A stretch of 53,173 bases of DNA from contig SUVJ01000006.1 in the NCBI GenBank assembly GCA_015062045.1, positions 1 to 53,173 of the forward strand, read 5' to 3'. Below the pieces are notes generated by a model. That model had not been told where the DNA came from. It made no database searches and saw only the letters and a program-made list of their open reading frames with translations. Positions 47,162 through 53,173 of this stretch are shown one piece after another. This DNA is from Akkermansiaceae bacterium (lineage in GTDB: Bacteria; Verrucomicrobiota; Verrucomicrobiia; Verrucomicrobiales; Akkermansiaceae). Numbering within the stretch: position 1 is the stretch's first letter; the number at the start of each line of letters is the position of its first letter. The position numbers and the translations under genes were made by a program.

Positions 47162-47635
47162 ATGTCGTCCGAAGAAGGTTTCAATGCGGCATGGGAACGA
47201 TTGATTGGCAAACTGTTCCTGCGTGTGCAGAATGTGTATGTTTATCATGACTCGCTACAAAACCTTCCTCTCGGAAAGACTCCCAACATAAGGAGCCGGA
47301 GAAGGAATGTGTCCATTTCTCTTTCTTCTGATTTGAAGTATCCGGAATGGTGTGTTATGCGTATTCCATACAAGAAACTACGTGCAGAAAACCTAAGGGA
47401 AAAATACTGGCTGTTCTATTGCGGAATCCGAGGTAAGGTTTATTTGTGGCGTATTCCCGTTGAGAAATTGCTGAATCTTGCACCGGCTCAGGAGCAAGAG
47501 GAAGAAAATAAAAGATTCGTTGTGTACTTGGATTACAAAACAGGCAGACTATATCATCTGCGGACGCAGCAGGCATCCGCGAACTGCATTAAATCTCGCG
47601 CTAAAAAATTTGATTCGTTAATTGTCACGCTATAA
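47162..47635 (+). CDS. Unknown partner gene next to SIR2-like
   Basis: 157 residues from ATG 47162, 29 bases after the SIR2-like stop and on the same strand. The frame is open further left, but that part overlaps the SIR2-like gene. The core has strands and helices with conserved-looking aromatics (YPEWCVMRIPYKKLR, EKYWLFYCGIRGKVYLWRIPVEKLL, RFVVYLDYKTGRLYHLR). This suggests a beta-sheet fold perhaps related to small restriction-endonuclease-like or sensor domains, but no catalytic motif is certain. It is likely the second gene of a two-gene module. Confidence 0.55.
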   Translation: MSSEEGFNAAWERLIGKLFLRVQNVYVYHDSLQNLPLGKTPNIRSRRRNVSISLSSDLKYPEWCVMRIPYKKLRAENLREKYWLFYCGIRGKVYLWRIPVEKLLNLAPAQEQEEENKRFVVYLDYKTGRLYHLRTQQASANCIKSRAKKFDSLIVTL

Positions 47636-47909
47636 TTTCTAACACGGCACAAACTATGTAATTTCCCGCATCGCACATAAACCATCATCTAGAAAGGACT
47701 TTGTGGGAAGAACAACTTGTTATCAACAAGAAGAGAGGCGTATAAGTTAGCGTATATGGGGCACGTGCAGAATAAGAATCAAGTCCAATTTTACATGTAT
47801 TGATCCGGAAATGGCGTTTCTACTTCTCTATCAAGCTACCGAAAATAGGCTTCCAGGTCACAAATAAAACAAATAAAGGCATTTTTTATGCCGGTTTGCA
47901 TATCTATCG
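47636..47909. other. Intergenic AT-rich stretch
   Basis: No gene seen. A small inverted repeat CTTGTT/AACAAG lies near 47715-47735. It ends at the promoter of the next operon. Confidence 0.4.
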
Positions 47910-47937
47910 TTGACAAATCGCCTTTTTCTGGTAAAAT
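47910..47937 (+). promoter_or_regulatory. Promoter of the ATPase-TOPRIM operon
   Basis: TTGACA (47910-47915), 16-bp spacer, TAAAAT (47932-47937), then 9 bases to ATG 47947. The predicted leader is about 3 bases. Confidence 0.75.
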
Positions 47938-47946
47938 AATCGTGCT

Positions 47947-49308
47947 ATGAAAACGGTGGTGCGTATATGCTCGTTTGAGATTACCAATATAAAAAATGTC
48001 AGGCATGGGAAAATAGACATGCCGAATCGGCTCCCTGGCTATGCGCCAGAAAAAGGAGAGCTGCTGGGCATTTATGGCCAAAATGGTTCAGGCAAGACAT
48101 CCGTAGTCAATGCTTTCGTTTTGCTGCAACGACTTATTTGCGGCTTACCATTGGAGTCAGACACAGCTTCTTTGATTACTTGTGGGGAAAAGGAAGCTTC
48201 GGTTGCCATTCTATTCAGCATAGAACGCGACAATTCCAACATCTTTGCACAATATGCGGTTACTATTGGCAATGATGCTGACGGGGCTAGAGTCAAGAAA
48301 GAGAGCTTTACCATCAAGGCAAATGCCCCCAAAGCTCGAACCAACACCGTTGCAGAGTTTACGGAACCGGAATTACCGACAGTTGCAGAGTTTGTACCCA
48401 ATGCATCTTTCAGTAAAGTCTTAGGCAACAGCTCCAGACAAGATTTGGTCATCAATAAGGTATTGGCATATCAGGAGCGCACCTCATATATTTTCAACCA
48501 AAGGCTGTATCCCTTGTTGATGAAGCTGGGGACGGAAGGCTGCGAGGCTCTTCGTGCGGTACGTTGCTATGCGGAACGGAATCTTTTCGTCATCGGCCAC
48601 AGTAAATCTGGCTTGGTTAACGTCAACTTGCAGCCCATACCTATTTCCCACACAGATTCAAACTGCGATTGTTCCGCTGTGGGAACCTGCCTGATTAATC
48701 TGAACGCACCGTCAACGTTGCCGCTTCCCATATATCAGGAGTTCAAACAATCCCTTGCGCACATGAATCAAGTGATGTGCAAGATTATTCCCGGCTTCAA
48801 ATTGCAGGTTCGGGAACTGGGGCTTGAACTGAGTGCGATTAATGAAGAACTGATGCGCATGGAGCTTTTAGCTTCCCGTCAAGGTGTGGAGATACCGTTG
48901 AAGTTCGAGTCTGATGGCATTAAAAAGATTATCTCGATTTTGCTGTATTGGATTATCGTCTCCAACACTCCGGGTTCCTGCCTGATTGTGGATGAGCTTG
49001 ATGCCAGTATTTTTGAATATCTTCTGGGTGAGCTTCTTTCTGTATGGGAGGAAAATGCCCAAGGACAGCTTATCTTCACTGCACACAACTTGCATCCTCT
49101 GGAAATGCTCGATAAGCGTAGCGTGGTGTTTACCACGGTAGATCCGAATCAGCGATTTATTCGTATGAAGAATATCAAGGCAAGCAATAACTTACGAGAT
49201 GTATATCTGCGCTCTATCTTTATTGGGGGGCAGGAACTGGAACTGTATGAAGAAACCAACAAAACGGAAATTGCTCGCGCTATTCGTAAGACCATCCCGG
49301 GAGATTAA
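47947..49308 (+). CDS. SMC-like AAA ATPase (AAA_15/21 type) of a defence operon
   Basis: 453 residues from ATG 47947. FEITNIKNVRHGKIDM is the ABC/SMC-like opening strand. The Walker A box GQNGSGKT is at 44-51. FKFESDGIKKIISILLYWIIV is a signature-like helix before the Walker B box LIVDELD (D349 E350). Then come a FEYLLGELL D-loop region and FTAHNLHPLE, the H-switch. Its shape matches ATPases paired with TOPRIM nucleases, as in OLD, Gabija, PARIS (AriA) and retron-type systems. It is followed after 5 bases by the TOPRIM gene, so the proteins are probably a complex. Confidence 0.82.
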   Translation: MKTVVRICSFEITNIKNVRHGKIDMPNRLPGYAPEKGELLGIYGQNGSGKTSVVNAFVLLQRLICGLPLESDTASLITCGEKEASVAILFSIERDNSNIFAQYAVTIGNDADGARVKKESFTIKANAPKARTNTVAEFTEPELPTVAEFVPNASFSKVLGNSSRQDLVINKVLAYQERTSYIFNQRLYPLLMKLGTEGCEALRAVRCYAERNLFVIGHSKSGLVNVNLQPIPISHTDSNCDCSAVGTCLINLNAPSTLPLPIYQEFKQSLAHMNQVMCKIIPGFKLQVRELGLELSAINEELMRMELLASRQGVEIPLKFESDGIKKIISILLYWIIVSNTPGSCLIVDELDASIFEYLLGELLSVWEENAQGQLIFTAHNLHPLEMLDKRSVVFTTVDPNQRFIRMKNIKASNNLRDVYLRSIFIGGQELELYEETNKTEIARAIRKTIPGD

Positions 49309-49313
49309 GAGCC

Positions 49314-50027
49314 ATGGCAGCAAGAAAGGTTTTATTGTTCATAGTGGAAGGGCAGTCGGATGCCGCTGCACTGGAGGGAGTACTTGCCAAGTTGCTTAGC
49401 AATGAGAAAATCCGGTTCCATGTGGTCGGTGCTGACGTAACAACGCTGGAGAGACGAGGAACAACCAGCGTAAAGACAATGCTCAATGATTTGGTTAGAA
49501 AATTTGTGACCTCCTATCGACTGCAACCTAAGGACTTGTTGCAAGTTGTTCATCTAATGGATACGGATGGTACGTTTGTCCCGGAATCTGCCATTTTGGA
49601 AGATTCTTCAGCAAGTGGATTTCAATACACGACAACAACTATTACAGCTCCGACAAAGGACAGTGTAAGAAAACGTAATGCAACCAAGAGTAGAAATAAG
49701 CTCCTCCTAGCCACCATGGGAACTACATACAAGAGCATCCCCTACGAGGCATACTATTGCTCTCGCAACTTGGAACACGTTTTGTTTGATATTGAGAAAG
49801 ATTGCACAACAAGAGAAAAACTGAAACTCGCCGACCAATTCGATGAGAAGTATAGGGACACCCCGACAGATTTCCTCAACTTCATTTCAACTGTTCCTCC
49901 GGCCGTTCCAGCCAACGAATACGTTGACTCATGGAACTACATTACCAAACAGGGAGAGCTACATTCCTTGAAAAGAGGTTGCAATCTGCACATCCTATTG
50001 CACAAGATATTGAGAAAACACAACTAA
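49314..50027 (+). CDS. TOPRIM-domain protein, candidate effector nuclease
   Basis: 237 residues from ATG 49314. VLLFIVEGQSDAAAL (E12, D16) and VVHLMDTDGTF (D83, D85) form the Glu plus DxD pair of a TOPRIM fold. Helices between (LEGVLAKLLSNEKI and SVKTMLNDLVRKFV) fit. A later part with YYCSRNLEHVLFD resembles the C-terminal half of OLD/AriB-type TOPRIM effectors. Probably the nuclease activated by the ATPase next to it. It is smaller than PARIS AriB (about 300 residues) and I cannot prove it is DUF4435. Confidence 0.7.
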   Translation: MAARKVLLFIVEGQSDAAALEGVLAKLLSNEKIRFHVVGADVTTLERRGTTSVKTMLNDLVRKFVTSYRLQPKDLLQVVHLMDTDGTFVPESAILEDSSASGFQYTTTTITAPTKDSVRKRNATKSRNKLLLATMGTTYKSIPYEAYYCSRNLEHVLFDIEKDCTTREKLKLADQFDEKYRDTPTDFLNFISTVPPAVPANEYVDSWNYITKQGELHSLKRGCNLHILLHKILRKHN

Positions 50028-50075
50028 AAGAACAAAAATAAGGACATACTCCAACAATAACAACGCTATTTTAGT

Positions 50076-51473
50076 ATGAATTCAGCTCAAAGACAAAGGA
50101 TTTTAGATGCAATAGTGGAGTACCAAAAGGCTGATTTTGATACGCCTTTCCAGAAGAAGTACAAAGACACTGATACAAATACGGTTGACACTATTCTAGT
50201 GGGAGAGTATACCATTGCTGAGCTTTTTGCTGAGTCACGTAAGGCAATTGATTTGCTAAACGAGTTTTTGGAAACAGGAAATTGGAAAGCTCTCCCATCC
50301 GACAATGTTCCATTATCATCATATGGTAGCTTTTCGTTAAGCTCTAATATTGCAAATATTAGAAATTATTTCGCTAGCGCCTCATATGAACAAGCGGCTC
50401 AATATGTAAAAGCTCTTGTTTATTTCGAAATGCACTGTGGCATCTGGGCGCAAAACAAGAGAGGGCGGACAAGCACTAATAAATCATTGGTTGACCTCGA
50501 GGAAAAACTGAAACGTTCATTGCTTCATGCTAAAGAGAGAGAAAAGAACGTAGATGCCTTGATTAAAGATTTAGACGCAAAAAAAACGGAAATAGAAAAC
50601 CTGATTAGAACAAAAAAGCAAGAGTTGGAAACCATAAAAACCAATCAAACAGATTCAACAACAATCTTAAGTAATATCAGAAATATTGAGGCTAATGCGA
50701 ACTCATTTCTGAAAACGATAAAAGAATCAAACGATAAGGCCAAAGATATTATTGATAAACTTGAAAAATCCCAAGATTTAGTTGACAGGCAAATTTCGAC
50801 AAGCCAAAATGATATTTTAGCCACGAAAAAATCGCTGGATGCCTTTAATGAAGAAGCAAACACAAAAATCTCTAAGATTACCTTGGACTACAATCAAGTA
50901 TCCACATACGCAGAAGGAGTCCGAAAACTTATGCACTTCATTAATGATGGCTCCTTAGCTCATAGTTTCAATATGAGAAAAACAGCCATCCAAAGTGCGG
51001 TAACGCGCTGGGGCTGGCTCAGCATAGGTGGTTGCCTTGCATTGGGGGCATGGATATGGTGCGTGTTCGCATATTTGCAAACTAATTTAGCAGAAGGAAC
51101 TCAATTTACTGATACTGGAATCATTATATTTGCGAATCTTATTATAAACATCGGAAAAACTTCTCCGATGATTGTGCTGTTATGGTTTATCTTGGCTCAA
51201 TACAAAAAAGAGAGACACCTATTGGAGGAATACGCATACAGAGAAGCTGTAGCTGCAACTCTTACCTCTTATTTAGATCAGTTGGAAGGAGAAAATGATA
51301 AAAATAAATGTGCCTTGTTATTGAGCACAGTTGAAAAACTGTATACAAAACCTATAACGATAAATGAAAAATGGTGCTCAAATTTGTTCAAACAAAATAG
51401 CCTCAAAGAGGCAACAAAGACTATCACCGACATCGTTAGAGCTATAAACAATCCTCAGAATAATAAGTTATAG
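50076..51473 (+). CDS. Coiled-coil protein with two membrane spans, third gene of the operon
   Basis: 465 residues from ATG 50076, 48 bases after the TOPRIM gene. The N-terminal 140 residues are globular, including a VKALVYFEMHCGIWAQNKRG helix. Residues about 148-270 form a long coiled coil (EEKLKRSLLHAKEREKNVDALIKDL). Two membrane spans follow (about 310-335 and 350-375), then the soluble motif YAYREAVAATLTSYLDQLEG and a helical tail. The layout suggests a membrane effector or anchor. It is not part of known PARIS or OLD sets, so this gene makes the operon unusual. No family is assigned. Confidence 0.6.
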   Translation: MNSAQRQRILDAIVEYQKADFDTPFQKKYKDTDTNTVDTILVGEYTIAELFAESRKAIDLLNEFLETGNWKALPSDNVPLSSYGSFSLSSNIANIRNYFASASYEQAAQYVKALVYFEMHCGIWAQNKRGRTSTNKSLVDLEEKLKRSLLHAKEREKNVDALIKDLDAKKTEIENLIRTKKQELETIKTNQTDSTTILSNIRNIEANANSFLKTIKESNDKAKDIIDKLEKSQDLVDRQISTSQNDILATKKSLDAFNEEANTKISKITLDYNQVSTYAEGVRKLMHFINDGSLAHSFNMRKTAIQSAVTRWGWLSIGGCLALGAWIWCVFAYLQTNLAEGTQFTDTGIIIFANLIINIGKTSPMIVLLWFILAQYKKERHLLEEYAYREAVAATLTSYLDQLEGENDKNKCALLLSTVEKLYTKPITINEKWCSNLFKQNSLKEATKTITDIVRAINNPQNNKL

Positions 51474-51554
51474 GAAATGCTCCTTTCTGTGCCTTATACT
51501 ATTCCCAAACGCTTCTGTCCTCGGAGACGCACCCTTCTCAAAGGGTATTCACCG

Positions 51555-51588
51555 AGCCTGCTTTTCGATACGATTTGGAAAGCAGGCT
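51555..51588 (+). terminator. Terminator, copy 2
   Basis: AGCCTGCTTTTC and GGAAAGCAGGCT, followed by TTTTTTAG. It now follows the coiled-coil gene rather than tRNA-Val. Confidence 0.8.
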
Positions 51589-51656
51589 TTTTTAGTTTAT
51601 CGCCCCTATATTTCTTGGGGCAAGCCCATAAACTAAACTTATCAATCAATAAATAA

Positions 51657-52304
51657 ATGCCACAAAAAATTTCACCTTACGATACGACAAGAGCGGCAGC
51701 CTTTGAGCTGTGGATGCAAGCGCCTAATCCCATGGTTACGTTCTTTAAGACATTGAACGTAACGAGGCTTATCAGACTTTCCCGAAAAAAGCACCTGAAG
51801 TTCAATATGCTGTTGAATTACTGCATTGGCAGGGCTGCTGTGGGCATTAAGGAATTCTACATTCTTCCTGTAGGCAATAAATTGGTACAATATGATTCTA
51901 TTGCTGTCAACACCATTGTGAAAAATAAAGAGGGCGAAGTAAGCTCCTGTGACAATCGGTATACGCCGGATTTAGAAACATTTAACAAGGAATACCTGAA
52001 ATATACGGCGGAGGTTGCCCTTAATTGCCGGGATAGAGACCTCTCCGCAGACTGTATGGTCATCGGAACCTCTGCTATCATTGATACCGAGATAGACGGA
52101 GCGGTTGGCATGAATAGCGGCATTTTCAACAATCCTTTTATCATCTGGGGTAAATACCGCCGCAAATGGTTACGCTATGAGCTGCCCATCTCCTTCCAGT
52201 TCCACCACACTCAAATGGATGGAGCCCATGCAGGCCGCTACCTTAAAAATCTTCAAGAGGAAATAAACCAATTGCAATATCCGCAACAAAGCGTGAGTTT
52301 GTAA
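51657..52304 (+). CDS. CatA-like acyltransferase, copy 2
   Basis: 215 residues from ATG 51657. Identical to copy 1 except for six residues: one near the N-terminus (E4K) and five in the last 45 (the KWFHY/KWLRY, GRFLKK/GRYLKN and QQGVSL/QQSVSL changes). The HHTQMDG catalytic box is intact at 183-189. Differences cluster at both ends and the middle is identical at the DNA level, which suggests recent gene conversion. The leader TATCAATCAATAAATAA just before the ATG is also shared, but the sequence between that and the terminator is not. Confidence 0.82.
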   Translation: MPQKISPYDTTRAAAFELWMQAPNPMVTFFKTLNVTRLIRLSRKKHLKFNMLLNYCIGRAAVGIKEFYILPVGNKLVQYDSIAVNTIVKNKEGEVSSCDNRYTPDLETFNKEYLKYTAEVALNCRDRDLSADCMVIGTSAIIDTEIDGAVGMNSGIFNNPFIIWGKYRRKWLRYELPISFQFHHTQMDGAHAGRYLKNLQEEINQLQYPQQSVSL

Positions 52305-52392
52305 CAGTCGCAGCTGCCTCTCCCCTTTCTTTCATAAAGTGCATATTTTGCACTTTATTGTTCTTTTTTATACATGACAGCAAAAAAAAGAC

Positions 52393-52420
52393 TTGACTAT
52401 CTTCTTCATTGTGTTATTTT
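52393..52420 (+). promoter_or_regulatory. hsdS promoter, leaderless type
   Basis: TTGACT (52393-52398), 16-bp spacer, TATTTT (52415-52420), then exactly six bases to ATG 52427. Confidence 0.65.
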
Positions 52421-52426
52421 TGGCGC

Positions 52427-53023
52427 ATGACAACAAAAAACAAGAAGGTAAGTTTAAGCGAGCTTGCGTCCATACGCAGCGGATTAGTGTTGTCTCGAAA
52501 AAGGTCTCAGGAAGAGCGCGGAGAAATATATGCTTTACTAACTCTGCGTTCCGTGAAAGAGGATGGTGAGTTAGATATGTCAGCAATAGATAGGTATGTT
52601 TCTGTAGGTGTGTTACCCAACACATATCAAACCTCTGTTGGGGATGTGATTGTGCGACTTACATGGCCTTACTCCGCTGTGTTGATTGATGAACAAAAAG
52701 CCGGTATGCTTGTGTCCTCTCACTTCGTCATTATTCGCCCGGATAGAGAAAGATTAAATTCCGGTTACCTGCATTGGATATTAAACCGGCCGGCTATGCG
52801 TCGCCGGATTTACGAAAACACTTCTGCAAACATGATGAATGCGGTGAGACCTCAGTTTTTTTCTAAATTAAACATTACACATCTTCCAATGGCTAAACAA
52901 GTGAAGATTGCAGCGTTGCAATCCTTGCACCGGCGGGAACAAATACTACTGAAGAGGTTACGAGCAGAACGGGCTCTTCTGGCTCAGAGACTTACGGAAA
53001 ACATTTACAACGCAACGATATAA
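52427..53023 (+). CDS. hsdS: Half-length type I restriction specificity subunit
   Basis: 198 residues from ATG 52427, against about 400 for a two-domain HsdS; a TTG at 52409 is a weaker start. One target-recognition domain is visible: VSLSELASIRSGLVLSRKR, then strands and SVGDVIVRLTWPYSAVLID...SSHFVIIRP, SGYLHWILNRPAMRRRIYENT, FFSKLNITHLPMAKQVKIAAL. One conserved helix follows (LHRREQILLKRLRAERALLAQRL). Half-size subunits can dimerise to recognise palindromic sites. It precedes hsdM by 2 bases. Confidence 0.72.
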   Translation: MTTKNKKVSLSELASIRSGLVLSRKRSQEERGEIYALLTLRSVKEDGELDMSAIDRYVSVGVLPNTYQTSVGDVIVRLTWPYSAVLIDEQKAGMLVSSHFVIIRPDRERLNSGYLHWILNRPAMRRRIYENTSANMMNAVRPQFFSKLNITHLPMAKQVKIAALQSLHRREQILLKRLRAERALLAQRLTENIYNATI

Positions 53024-53025
53024 AT

Positions 53026-53173
53026 ATGACAACAAAAAACGACATCGAGCAAGTGCTCTGGAAAGCCTGCGACAGCTTCCGCGGCAAGATAGATAGCTCC
53101 CGATATAAGGATTACATTCTCTCAATGCTTTTTGTGAAGTACCTTAGTGATGTAACGGCTGAGAAACGGGAGA
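53026..53173 (+). CDS. hsdM: Type I restriction methyltransferase, N-terminus (cut by window edge)
   Basis: The first 49 residues from ATG 53026 read MTTKNDIEQVLWKACDSFRG then SSRYKDYILSMLFVKYLSD, the N-terminal helical domain of HsdM (the SxYKxxILxLLFLKYLSD pattern). It begins with MTTKN, as does hsdS. The catalytic NPPF domain lies beyond the window. The S-before-M order and the 2-base gap suggest translational coupling. Confidence 0.88.
   Translation, partial: MTTKNDIEQVLWKACDSFRGKIDSSRYKDYILSMLFVKYLSDVTAEKRE

Larger units (their letters stand above)
51545..52304 (+). repeat. Direct repeat, copy 2
   Basis: Second copy of the terminator and acetyltransferase gene seen at 43775-44578. The sequence left of 51545 is not tRNA-like, so the tRNA is not duplicated. 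Confidence 0.9.

Noticed and set aside
43775..51560. att sites of an integrated element at tRNA-Val
   Set aside because: The repeat shares only the last three bases of the tRNA, there is no integrase between the copies, and the shared region includes an entire gene, so a duplication is the simpler reading.

Overview
The window reads as a gut-type Verrucomicrobiota chromosome, most like Akkermansia and relatives. The evidence is two secreted proteins ending in the PEP-CTERM form PEPTTATLS followed by a hydrophobic run and RRRR, a TPR-secretin of the Amuc_1098 type, a long-tailed sigma-70 factor, and typical housekeeping genes (folD, rpoD, pdxA, dapA, dapB, folK, panB, gpmI). No 16S rRNA gene is present, so the genus is an inference.

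Layout. 1-9230 is the early arm of an integrated phage-like element. It carries a tyrosine integrase beside tRNA-Ser(GGA), two tiny ribbon-helix-helix regulators with four copies of one operator, and a leftward operon. That operon holds DUF2303, a probable annealase, a PD-(D/E)XK exonuclease, an SSB-like protein and a RusA-like resolvase, with a tRNA-Arg(CCG) and tRNA-like elements between genes. 9425-18236 is a leftward block: rpoD, secretin, an AsmA-like protein, an acyltransferase and folD. 18450-26505 is a rightward block: pdxA-dapA-dapB-folK-panB, then a secreted metzincin, a ROK kinase and a membrane protein. 26580-31424 runs leftward: C_GCAxxG_C_C protein, BASS-type transporter, 7TM-HD phosphodiesterase, and a membrane-anchored YD-repeat protein. 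31683-37057 holds an orphan phage capsid gene, a UvrA paralogue, two bactofilins and a lipoprotein. 37217-43546 holds a carboxyltransferase (oadA-like), a PEP-CTERM protein that matches the IdeS/Mac IgG-protease family, a second PEP-CTERM protein and gpmI.

43706-53173 is a tRNA-Val(TAC)-proximal accessory island, AT-rich by eye. Two almost identical CatA-like acetyltransferase genes, each behind the same terminator, flank about 7 kb. That 7 kb contains a SIR2-like protein with an unknown partner and a three-gene ATPase / TOPRIM / coiled-coil membrane-protein operon. A type I restriction-modification locus (half-length hsdS, then hsdM) begins at the right edge. The island looks like a defence island.

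Cross-cutting signals. In six genes the -10 hexamer lies exactly six bases before the start codon, which predicts leaderless mRNAs. Five junctions of the phage operon are filled with 7-bp repeats that run up to a stop codon. The most striking protein is the IdeS homologue at 38795-39709: all five catalytic or oxyanion residues of IdeS are present at the IdeS spacings that can be compared.
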